Below are positions 44,216 to 57,345 of a stretch of 64,000 nt of DNA, one piece after another. Below the pieces are notes generated by a model that saw nothing but the letters and a program-made list of their open reading frames with translations, ran no database searches and had not been told where the DNA came from. How positions within the stretch are numbered: position 1 is the first letter of the stretch; each line of letters opens with the position of its first letter. Origin of the DNA: Trissonchulus latispiculum (Eukaryota; Nematoda; Enoplea; Enoplida; Ironidae); contig JASAND010012507.1 of the NCBI GenBank assembly GCA_030248195.1, positions 53,556 to 117,555 on the forward strand, written 5' to 3'. The position numbers and the translations under genes were made by a program.

Positions 44216-46749
44216 ATGAAAGCTTGTTTGCTGAGCGTTGCTTTTCTCGTTTGGTTCTTTACGGGTACGGAAGCAAAGGGAGTAATTGAGCATTCCGTTG
44301 TCCCTTCGGCTTATTCGTCAGGAATCGGTGGAATCGGGTATTCTCAGTATCCACACTCGGGAAAATTTCCATCCCGAAACTTCAATGGATTTAATCCTTT
44401 TCAAGTTCTTCGTGGAAGGATGAAAGTTAGAAAAAATATGTAAGTTTCTTGGAGCGGGAGGCTGAATAAACTTTAAATGTTTTAAACTAAATTTTACTGG
44501 TTCAACGGTGGGAGTAGGCAAGGCAATGGTGAAATGAGGTATCTCTGTTTCTGATTTTTATGAAGTTTATTGTAGGATTGTAGTTAGTTAGATGACGGCA
44601 CGGAAGAACGGAGAAGAGGACCAAACAGAATTGTATTAAGTAGGTAATAGGCAGACAGTGAGCAGACTTGTTGATTTGAAAATTGACAATTTTACATGGC
44701 ACATCAAAAAGGATTGTTAGGGAAATTCATAAGTGTCAAGGGAGCCAACCGCCATCCTATTCCTGCTCGGAAATATAGTACAATAGGAATATTTTCACAA
44801 GTATTATGGTCTATTTCCTATTTCTGTTTCCACGAAATAGTCAAGTTTCGTTTATTTCTAACTTACGCCTAAGATTAAAATAGGAAATAGGAAATGGACT
44901 AACGACACTAAATAGACAAAAGAATGCCGCCTGACCAATCGCCTCACTGTTCGTATACTGATTGGTTTTGATTACTAAATGCTAATAGGTTTTTAAATAA
45001 AACTGGAATCGTACTAAATAAACAAAATAGTGAGCAATACAATTAGCTAGTAATTAGTTAGTTAGTAATTAGTTAGTAATTTGATTTTTAATTCTGCTTA
45101 ATTTTCCCAACTTGGAAAAGAACATTATAAAAATTCTATATTGTTACGTTGATAAAACAAGTCTTTAACTACATATACATGAGCTTGAAACTTTTTATTT
45201 TGATCTGTGCGATTTTTCATAATTTGGCCAAAGGCAGTGAAGGATAGTCAATTTCAATAGAAATTTGAAATATTTTTTAATATATAAATGGAACTATAAT
45301 TGGATTATAAATTTAAGTCTAAGTTATAAATAAAAGCTTTGCTCCATATGCTTTGCGTTTGCCTCCACCACTTTTCCGAACCGCTACGCGGTTTTTTTGA
45401 TAATCCGTGGTGCAGTGACCCTTGTGAAGTGCAGAGAACTAGAACAAAGAAAACACTAAAACTCAATTTAAAGACAGTATTGCCCGACAACTGGAGGTGA
45501 GTATGAGTGTTAAGAAAATTTAAGTCTAACTAAAATCATTTGAACTAAAAGCTAGTGCATATATAGTAGGTCAAGGCTACTTTATATACGAAGTTTTGGA
45601 ATGTAAAACAATTCGGAAATTTGACTGCTTTCCATCCCCGATTCAATTCAAGCCGATCCGGTCCGGATGAGCCTATCTTACTTATTCGCTTAAAATGTTT
45701 AGGCGATGCTAATCGATCCGGTCAGATTTAACCCCAAGCGTTTCTTGTTAGTGTGAGCTATCTCGAATCCCGAATCGTTCCGGCCCATGCCACGCTAAGG
45801 TTAGAATCCAAAGAATCCCATCAGAAAAAAAGAGGATCAAATCTCCTGAAAAAATTTTTTTGATCGAGGCGCTTAGCACTTTCAGGCACTCATAGAGACC
45901 TTTTGTGTGCTGCTCTCTGCATTCTGCAGAACGGCAGACAAGAGGTGGAGAGACGAAGGTCACGGACAGAAAACATGACCTCCAAGCGGTTCTGACGTGC
46001 GGTTATTGGCCCCTTAGCTCAACGCTAAGGTGACCGCAGTCACACACAGGGCAACTGAGATCTTAGGTACAGATAACAATTGCCCCCCGCATATCAATAG
46101 TGACTAAGATGGAGGAAATCTGTGCACCCGCTCGGAGGGTGTGGGTGTAAAAATGGATGAGTCAGAGGAAAAAGGAGAAGAAGTGACAAAGGAAGGAGGA
46201 TAGGGATGGTCGATCACTCAGATAGGATAGTAGGAAAGTCTGTCAATACTGTAGACTGTAAAAGTTTATTATATTTTAGCTTTAACTTGGCAGATTGAGA
46301 ACAGCAACAAACACAGGGGGACCTTTTCACCCCCAATGCTAATTACTCTTCTCAATCCTACATAATCAAAACCAAATTTTGGTTATTACAGACCAAGTAT
46401 CAAAAGAATTTGAAATAAAAATAATTTGAAATTGAAGTAACGTTGTGATCCTTTTATTATTTAATTTAGACGCGGTTTCTAACACGTTACGGTCTTGAAT
46501 TGTTTTAATTAAAACATGGTTAATATCTAAAAAAATTTTAGCAGTTTAGGCTACAGAATGCGTCATATGATCGCGATACAGGAGCAGGCACAGAAAGACC
46601 TTTTTCACCCGCCATGCCCACTACCTGTACCCAATCATATGCCACATTGTCAACGACAGCATTCGATCAAATTTACATTTAACGCTGGTTTGCATGCATC
46701 AGAAACTTTCCAAAAGCCCCTGACGACCAGCCTAAATGATGCCAACTAA
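44216..46749 (+). CDS. Three-exon gene for a 165-residue secreted protein of unknown function
   Basis: Exons are 44216-44439, 45416-45496 and 46557-46749. Donors GTAAGTTTC and GTGAGTATG are strong; acceptors are GATAATCCGTGGTGCAG and TTTAGGCTACAG. Exon lengths 224, 81 and 193 join in one frame (498 bases). The first 20 residues, MKACLLSVAFLVWFFTGTEA, form a clear signal peptide. The mature chain starts KGVIEHSVVPSAYSSGIGG, has a basic stretch GRMKVRKN, then DPCEVQRTRTKKTLKLN and a His/Gln/Pro-rich end with CPLPVPNHMPHCQRQ. The mature part has only four cysteines (DPC, PPC and PHC include three clear ones), so a compact disulphide fold is not evident. Inverted-repeat arm 44733-45157 lies in intron 1. 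I recognise no family; a secreted peptide precursor or structural or defence protein are all possible. Confidence 0.6.
44733..45157 (+). repeat. Left arm of a long inverted repeat
   Basis: GTGTCAAGGGAGCCAACCGC starts the arm. It contains CTATTTCCTATTTCTGTTTCC and ends near AACATTATAAAAATTCTA. The inverse is at 48283-49684, interrupted by a LINE. ATAA lies directly outside both outer ends (44729-44732 and 49685-49688). Confidence 0.8.
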
Positions 46750-47789
46750 GCTGACGTAAATACACTACATCATACGATAGTCTAGATTGTATACGGAGGA
46801 GGGAACTTAGCTTTATCCTTTAGTATGTTGGTACTTCCGTAATGTGAACATTCATTCATACCATTCAAGCCAGAGTCAACCCATTGATTCCCCAAGACAC
46901 ACCCAAAGTGTCGACGAACTTAATTTATTCCTAGAGCCTTCCATGGCACACCTGTAGCTCCAGCATCTCTGCGGAATGGCATGTCAAGTTTGGGGGTTAG
47001 ATAATCATTTCTTTTTTAATCTGAAAACTTAACCAAAGACAGCTTAGACAAATTGATCATCCTTGATTAACGTTGCCTAATCAATTGAATGCAGCTTTAA
47101 TGGGAATTGTTCGAATATTGTACATCATTTCGACCTTTGAATTACTATCTGAGTTGAAAGCAAGCTATCTGAAAGAACATCAGTCATCCTAGTTTAAATT
47201 TTAGTGTCCAAAAAGTTTCGTCAGCATTTTTTATTTATTCACTATTATTCTTCACCCACTAACTCCCACAAAACATTGCCGTAAATCAAAATTCTAAAAA
47301 ACCAAAACTTAGCTTTGAGTAAACCAGCCGTCCTCTTCACGTACAGGATGCAAACTCCCTGAAAAAAAGTTAAGAACCCCAAAACTCTCATCAAAAATTT
47401 GAAACTATAGATATATGTAGTTATGGGTCAAATCTCTTCGAAAAGTTAAGAACCCCAATGAAAAATGAAACTACACATAGTTATAGATCAAAAATCTACA
47501 AAACATTAAAAACTCCCAGAACCCCAAGAACCCCCATTAAAATAAATGTTCCAAGAAAAACAATTAGTCGATCAGACAGAACGCATGAAAAGGTGACTTT
47601 TACCTTGGCATGGCCTAAGTTCCTAAGCCGAAACGAGGCCATCGGAGAGTTGAAGTGAACAATCCTGTCGTGTCGTAATACGTTTCAAGCTCATGTATAT
47701 AGTTCATACATGGGCAATGGATGCGACCATGGCCTATACAGCCAACGAAAATTTTGCGCGGGGGTCAAAAAATTTCCAATTAGACTTGT
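46750..47789. other. No feature recognised
   Basis: Downstream of the secreted-protein gene I see no canonical AATAAA close to the stop and no exon. A direct local duplication occurs near 47360-47520 (AAGTTAAGAACCCCAA, then AAACTA..ATAGTTAT.G.TCAAA). Confidence 0.4.
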
Positions 47790-48230
47790 TTATTGTTATT
47801 TTGCATGCATAAACTTTTATCAACTTTGTCAAGCGATTACTTTAGCTAAAAATCAGTATTCGGGGCAACTGGCTCTCGGGGTATTTTTGTGCAAAACGCA
47901 TCTGTTAAAGGGCAATTCTACAGCGTGTGTATATTAAATGCCCCACAATCGCTGGAAAAACATCGGTCGAATTTTCGCAAAAACTACGTTTTCGTTTACA
48001 GACAAAGAAATAACTGTTGGGGAATGATCACGCCTCGAATAGCTGGCCTTAGTGTGACCTTCAAATCGATAAATTTAGTTTAATTTTACGGCCTGCGTAG
48101 CTCGAGAAGTGATGGATTATTTGATTTCTGCAAAAAATGACAAGTTTTTGAAGCTAAAATATGAGAGTTTGTTGGCTATATCTCACAATAGAGAAAAGCT
48201 AGAAAGTTGCTTCAAAAAGCAAAACTGTAG
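47790..48230 (+). repeat. Old dispersed repeat, copy 2
   Basis: This is the inverted relative of 40380-40830. It lies immediately inside the right arm of the long inverted repeat. Confidence 0.7.
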
Positions 48231-48282
48231 GGCATAATGGGATCTTTCTAATGAATATAGGCGTAACTATGCAGCTGCTAGA

Positions 48283-49684
48283 TCTAGAAATTTTTTATAA
48301 TATTCTTTACCAAGTTGGGAAAATTAAGCAGAATTAAAAATCAAATTATTTAACTAATTACTAACTAATTAATTACTAGCTGATTGTATTGCTCACTATT
48401 TTGTTCATTCAGTACGATTCCTGTTCAGTTCAGTTCAAGTGGGGGGTGTTGCCCGCTGAGCCTTGTAGGCTTTTCGGGCGCTGTTGTATTGGTTTTCTTA
48501 ATGCTTCGTCCGTCAAGCTGATTTGCGTCGATGGGGTGCTTTGCAGGCCGCGTCAAGTGGGAAGCTGAAATCGTGGGTTATTGGCTAGTCCATTGCCAGG
48601 ATGTGCGGTAGCGGCGACCCGCTGGCTGCGGGATAAATTCGGCGGCGGCTAGTACGCGTTCATAGGTTAATAGGTTGGACGTTTGATTTGTTCTGACGCC
48701 GTCCATCATCTTCTTTGCTAGCTGTTTCGCTCGGTCCTCTAGTTTTGGGATTTCTGCCAACTCGTGTATCCAAAAGGTTGGAGTATAATTTGGCAGTCCC
48801 AGACAGGTTTTCAGGCATCGGTTCTGGATAGTTTGCATCCTTTTCCTGTTTGATGAGGCGGCGCAGTTCCAAGCTATGGCTCCATATTCCAACATCGGTC
48901 TTACGAACTGTTTGAATATTTGCAGTCGGAGCTTTGATTCAGCCACCCAGCTTGTACCACCCAGCGCTCGTAAAACATTGTACCGGGTTTTGACCTTCTG
49001 CTCGACTGTTTTGATATGCTCACGGAAAGTGCAGTTTCGGTCAAATATGACCCCTAGAAACCGCGCTTCCTTCACCCATTCGATGAACTGGCCGTTGACT
49101 TCGATCTGTAAGATTTCCCCATTGCATACTCCAAGGTCACTGCGTCTTCTGGTGAAATGGATTCCGACTGTTTTCTGTCCGTTGAGCAAGATTTGCCATT
49201 TGTTGCAGAATCGGGCTAGCTCGTTTACTGCTAGCCGGAGTCGATTGATGACTGTTTTGTTGCCCTTTGTCCACAGGGCTACATCATCTGCGAATTGGCT
49301 GGAAGATATTTTAGCCGGGCTTGCAGGCATGTCGTTGGTGAACAGAGTGTAGAGCAGTGGTGAGATGACAGCGCCTTGAGGGACGCCGGCGGAAGGATCA
49401 GTACGATTCCTGTTTTATTTAAAAAACCCATTAGCAGCTTAGTAATCAAAACCAATCAGTATACGAACAGTGAGGCGATTGGTCAGGCGGCATTCTTTTG
49501 TCTATTTAGTGTCGTTAGTCTATTTCCTATTTCCTATTTTAATCTTAGGCGTAAGTTAGAAATAAACGAAACTTGACTATTTCGTGGAAACAGAAATAGG
49601 AAATAGACCATAAGACTTGTGAAAATATTCCTTTTGTGCTATATTTCCGAGCAGGAATAGGATGGCGGTTGGCTCCCTTGACAC
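48283..49684 (-). repeat. Right arm of the long inverted repeat, split by a LINE
   Basis: 48283-48425 and 49400-49684 together match the inverse of 44733-45157. The outer end is GGCGGTTGGCTCCCTTGACAC-like. With the left arm it could bound one 4,952-bp element with ATAA duplications, or be a second independent insertion. Confidence 0.78.
48426..49399 (-). mobile_element. 5'-truncated LINE (Jockey-like RT C-terminal half) with 15-bp target duplication
   Basis: AGTACGATTCCTGTT is repeated exactly on both sides (48411-48425 and 49400-49414). On the minus strand the open frame gives AGVPQGAVISPLLYTLFTND, the catalytic FADDVALW, RFLGVIFDRNCTFREH, VRPMLEYGAIAWNCA and MQTIQNRCLKTCLGLP. These are RT motifs B to the thumb region of Jockey/CR1-type non-LTR elements. 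The frame is intact over 250 residues, so the insertion is fairly young, but it lacks the endonuclease and the N-terminal half of RT. The 3' end is a short repeat (minus strand TTGAACTGAACTG). Confidence 0.9.
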
Positions 49685-49688
49685 ATAA

Positions 49689-50264
49689 GCTATAATTTTT
49701 CTGTCTTTTGTGGTCTGTTTCTTCGTTGCTCCGCTCTTTCGATGCGCAAAGGGCTTTCTGTTGGGGACTGAATTAAATCGGCCACTAGCTAGCTATAGGT
49801 CGTAGTACGGTGACTGGCAATCTTGAATCCTAGAGAAATTTATAGGTCAAAACTCTAATGAAGAAATGTTTATTTGTATTTATTCCTTTGTAATTATAAC
49901 TGGATATATTATTCTAGGAAAGATATGGTCTGAAAGGAAGAGGAAACATTTGTAGCTTAATTACTGTATTATAAAATTTCGGCGTTTGTAAACTTGCAAA
50001 GCTATTCTTTATTGAAACAAAGCTTAATGGTTTATGTATAATATATACTTACATACATTCAAGCTAAAAGTGTTAAAGCTATATTACAACAATATACGGT
50101 GGAGCTGTCCAATAAAATGTTGACGTCTGTCTTGGTTTTCTAATGGCCTTTCGCTCGCGCAGCGGTTTAAACGAGTTAAAAGGGTTAAAATTAACTCAAT
50201 CCTTTTCGCGCACAAGTCAGTTTAAATTGCCTACTGGGCTAAACGAGTTGATTTTTTAACTGTA
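49689..50264. other. No feature recognised
   Basis: AT-rich spacer. AAACGAGTTAAAAGGGTTAA near 50170 is partly echoed by the sequence right of the next foldback (CCCTTTTAACTTGCTCGCG, 52907-52927), so some older repeat may enclose it. Confidence 0.4.
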
Positions 50265-52900
50265 TATGTCGGAGCGAAAACACAAATTTGACGTATTTGC
50301 AAATTTCGCCAACGAAAACGCAAATTTGTGTTTTCGCTAACGAAAACACAAATGGTCCTCACTCTAAGGCTCCAAATAATTGTCCGTGTAGTAAAGTGCA
50401 CGTAAACATGCATATGTGGAAACGTTCATTGTGAACAGTACGCATATGTGTAATGTATTTAACTGTAATCTATGTATCTTCTTACTGTAGTACTGAACCA
50501 ATCTTAATACTTCACTTCCGTGTAGAACACTGGTCACTCACTACTGCTACTGATCGTACTAAATTTGTTGTTAAAACTATTTACTAATTATAACTAAATT
50601 TAACTAAATTAACTACTGAATAAGTTTGAAAACAATTTCAAAAATGTAGGGAATAAAAGAGAAATTTTTGCAAAAAAGTAGAACTTTTTAGGCATTTTAG
50701 AAGGAAAAAATCAACCACAATACTCAATGACTAAAATTTTATATCAAACTCGGGACTGGCGCCGCAAAAACGCTTTTTAATACAGCTTTTGAAAAAACTC
50801 AAGGCTTTTCCGTAAGTTAGAAAATGTAAAATGTAAACTTGTAAGAGCTTAAATTCCATGACCCATGACCGTGCCATGGTCGACTAAAGGTCAAACTTCA
50901 AGGTTGTCAGCTTTCATCAGTAAAACGATACCTAGGGGATTTTCGGGTCGTAGATGTGCTAAAATTAATAAAAATTGTTTTAGGTGTAAATTTGAGTGTT
51001 TCTTTATGTAATGTGTGAGTGTGATGGGTGTAATTTTAGTGAGTTTATCTTTAATGTGAAATTGTGGTAAGAATGGTATTTTTGATGGGAAATATGTGTT
51101 GTGTAAATTTGGGTTGAAATTAGTGTAAAAGTGTTTGTTTTCTTATGTTGAAATGCGCTATGTTTTATTCAGCCCACTTAGCGACTAGGTGGCGCTGTTG
51201 AGCTAGACTTGTGGAAGCGCATAGTCGGGTCTGCAAGAGGGTCTCAAATTCAGCCAATCAAAATCTATCAGGCGTCTTTCTCAACCTGCACTTTAAAAAC
51301 TAGTCAGTCTCGCTTAAAATTTCTCAGCGTGCGGTCGGGTTTAGCTGTACGCTCTTACTTTCAAGTGTGCCCTTTTGCTTTTTCTTTTGGACTCTCTTGG
51401 TAACCGTAAGTTATTGATTCGTTTTATTTTTACACATAGGCTCCAAGGCGACCTTGAGAGCCCACCCAAAATTTAGTAGAGGTGTGCTTCTGAGTTTTTA
51501 TTCCCTTTTTAATGGGTAACTAATTTGACTGTTTATTTTAGAAAAAGGGTTTTATTATGCTAAATCCAATAGATTAGTTAGCCGCGACGGCTTGGAGAAT
51601 TATTAGTGAGATAATAGTTTTGTTGAAGGGTTTAAATACTTGTGAGGGGTTTAATTTGTTTACGTAGACTGTTTTATAAATACGACAAAACTTTATTCAT
51701 GCCATTCTTGGTGTAATTAATTCCTAGAGTGTATGTTTGTTTGAATTCTTTCTGTTTTGTAAGTTTTGTTGTTGAATAGTTTATTGTCAAAATTCTTGAT
51801 ACTTATGTACTTTTCGGGAGTCTCTCCCTTGTCTGTTTCTTTATTAAATGTGGTCTCAGTAGCTGAGCCATGAGGGTGTATTTAATTTAATCAAGGTTTC
51901 TTTAGTAGTCCAGTAGTAAGGCAGTCCTTCGTCCCTTTAGTCAGCTCGTGTAGTGGTTTGTTAGGCTTATTTAATTTCTTGGCGAGATCTGCCCAGGTCG
52001 ACTGGAACATAAGTCTCCTCCAGGTTCGTCGTTTCCATACGCGCACAGTTTCCACCCGTAAAGTTTGGTTGCCCTTACCCTTCCAACTTTACATTTAGGT
52101 GTTATCTTAAATTTTGTTGTCGTACATTTTTTAAATCTCAAAATTTAAGAAAACGCCTAAAGGAACACTCAAATTTACACCTAAAAACATATTAATTTTA
52201 GCACATCTACGACCCGAAAATCCCCTAGGTATCGTTTTACTGATAAAAGCTGACAACCTTGAAGTTTGACCTTTAGTCGACCATGGCACGGTCATGGGTC
52301 ATGGAATTTAAGCTCTTACAAGTTTACATTTTACATTTTCTAACTTACGGAAAAGCCTTGAGTTTTTTTCAAAAGCTGCATTAAAAAGCGTTTTTGCGGC
52401 GCTAGTCCCGAGTTTGATATAAAATTTTAGTCATTGAGTATTGTGGTTGATTTTTTCTTTCTAAAATGCCTAAAAAGTTCTACCTACTTTTTTGCAAAAA
52501 TTGCTCTTTTATTCCCTACATTTTTGAAATTGTTTTCAAACTTATTCAGTAGTTAATTTAGTTAAATTTAGTTACAATTAGTAAATAGTTTTAACAACAA
52601 ATTAAGTACGATCAGGAGCAGTTGTGAGTGACCAGTGTTCTACACGGAAGTGAAGTATTAAGATTGGTTCAGTACTACAGTAAGAAGATACATAGATTAC
52701 AGTTAAATACATTACACATATGCGTACTGTTCACAATGAACGTTTCCACATATGCATGTTTACGTGCACTTTACTACACGGACAATTATTTGGAGCCTTA
52801 GAGTGAGAACCATTTGTGTTTTCGTTAACGAAAACACAAATTTGCGTTTTCGCTGGCGAAATTTGCAAATACGTCAAGTTTGTGTTTTCGCTACGACATA
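50265..52900. mobile_element. Large foldback element with about 745-bp arms
   Basis: TATGTCGGAGCGAAAACACA begins it and the inverse of TATGTCGTAGCGAAAACACA ends it. The arms 50265-51012 and 52158-52900 align almost without gaps and contain three nested GTTTTCG-type inverted motifs (AACGAAAACACAAAT and inverse). The arms carry no transposase frame. Confidence 0.85.
51013..52157. other. Interior of the foldback, promoter-like and LTR-like
   Basis: The interior contains CAGCCAATCAAA (51251-51262) followed at about 25 bp by CACTTTAAAAAC, and later GGTAACCGTAAGT with a donor-like GTAAGT. This order of CCAAT, weak TATA and donor would suit an LTR or a captured promoter with a leader exon. No tRNA-primed binding site or protein is visible. 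Confidence 0.3.
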
Positions 52901-53489
52901 TATATATACCCTTTTAACTTGCTCGCGAAAAGACCCTAAGAAACAAAACAACTTTGCATGCAAATATTTATGTAGTATACACCGGCAAGAATATGACATA
53001 CCAACCGCAAAATCGCATCATTAACTAATAACAACTGCTCCCAACTAAACTCTCATCCCAGTCCTCTCCTCAGCAACCAACCGGGGCACGCTCATTCCAG
53101 TATGTATATTTCAGCCTGGGCCCAAACAATTTAAACCCCTTCTCTAAAAACAATTTAATTTAAACCTGTGTTTGTGGTCGAGAAACAAGAAAGCGAAGTT
53201 TTAATTTGATATATACTTATAGAAAACAGAAAAAACCTGCATACCGTGGTTTCGTTCAGCTACTAGAGTTAATAGATTTAGCGCGGTATTCATCAATTTA
53301 TGCTAGATGACACCAAGAGTGCATAATTGGACTATTATTAAGAGGAAGAGTAAGCCACTAGAGGGCTTCATTTCACTGCATTGCGTAACGGTACTCCGCC
53401 CACAATACGCGCCCATGTCCTTGCCCTTGCCCTAATCAATGTGTAATTTACAAATTTCAATCAACAAGTACGAAATCCAGCACTAAAAA
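52901..53489. other. Spacer, possible 3' region of the four-TM gene
   Basis: No exon or element is seen. No canonical AATAAA is visible on the minus strand close to the stop at 53490. Confidence 0.4.
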
Positions 53490-54203
53490 CTAATCATTCT
53501 CATTTTCTTCCTCCTCCTTCTCACCATCCACCAAATATTCCAGCATGACCTTGGTGAATGGTGACGGCTGGAGGGTTTTCTCGACTGTGATCGTTTTCGG
53601 GGCCTTCTGAGCGCCATGAATCAAAGCATGATAGGGAGAGTGACTTTTCTCCAGATTTGGATGATACCAACTCCGCAGGGACTGAACACTGACCACCAGG
53701 CATATTCCTGCCACGGCAATTTCTAGCAACGAAATCACCAAAAGCACCGTTTGAGCTCCAGATTCGGCTGGAGGTAAACAGTAAACGGGAGGATCGTTTT
53801 GCAAATCCATTCGTCGTTGTGCGCAAATATTGCTCAGTTCAGCTACACTATCAGCAAACATAATAATGGCCAGACAAAATGCCAAAAGGGAAAATATTAG
53901 CAATAGGGTTATGGTTCCTTTGTCCAATTTTCGACTGGCAATCAGAGCCAAAATTCCTGTGATCAAAATCGTGATGCCCGCAGAAGCGGAGAAGGCGGAC
54001 CCTGTCAAATTCTGTGAGACTACATCGAAAATGATTAGAATTAAGCTGAGCGCTGTTTGAAACAATCCCAAGAAGAGTCCACAACTGCGACAAGGCCAAG
54101 ACTGGGCAGGCTTTTCTAGGGAGGGTCGTCTGTAGAGGGTGGGTCTTTTTACCTTCGACTTCTTCGGAGAAGACGAAGCACTCAGCAAGGCTTCGGTGTC
54201 CAT
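53490..54203 (-). CDS. Four-transmembrane protein, 237 residues, no intron in the CDS
   Basis: The ATG at 54203 is the first in frame, and a TTGTTAATATTGTAG acceptor-like sequence lies just upstream, so a 5' UTR exon may exist. Hydrophobic segments lie at about residues 42-62, 70-90, 97-117 and 150-173. The N-terminal 35 residues are basic (KKSKVKRPTLYRRPSLEK), and the tail ends in an acidic EKEEEENEND. NLTG at about 65 is a possible glycosylation site. The larger loop between TM3 and TM4 (about 118-150) has two cysteines. The short first loop, larger second loop and cytoplasmic ends resemble sarcospan/MS4A-like four-pass proteins more than classical tetraspanins, because the CCG motif is absent. 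The exact family is unresolved. The intact frame and high-complexity sequence support a real gene. Confidence 0.75.
   Translation of the reverse strand: MDTEALLSASSSPKKSKVKRPTLYRRPSLEKPAQSWPCRSCGLFLGLFQTALSLILIIFDVVSQNLTGSAFSASAGITILITGILALIASRKLDKGTITLLLIFSLLAFCLAIIMFADSVAELSNICAQRRMDLQNDPPVYCLPPAESGAQTVLLVISLLEIAVAGICLVVSVQSLRSWYHPNLEKSHSPYHALIHGAQKAPKTITVEKTLQPSPFTKVMLEYLVDGEKEEEENEND

Positions 54204-57345
<3,142 letters not shown>

Noticed and set aside
45305..45490. Minus-strand frame resembling a signal peptide (FSVFFVLVLCTSQG)
   Set aside because: It starts at TTG, has no upstream ATG or acceptor, and lies opposite a plus-strand exon with strong splice sites and correct phase.
46010..46060. 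tRNA-like text (GGCCCCTTAGCTCAACGCTAAGG)
   Set aside because: No cloverleaf with an anticodon arm and paired acceptor could be drawn.
40611..47937. Similar peptides on opposite strands (QATTLARKQQSGQL and QAITLAKNQYSGQL)
   Set aside because: The similarity extends through stops and frame breaks in the DNA, so it reflects an old dispersed repeat, not a gene pair.
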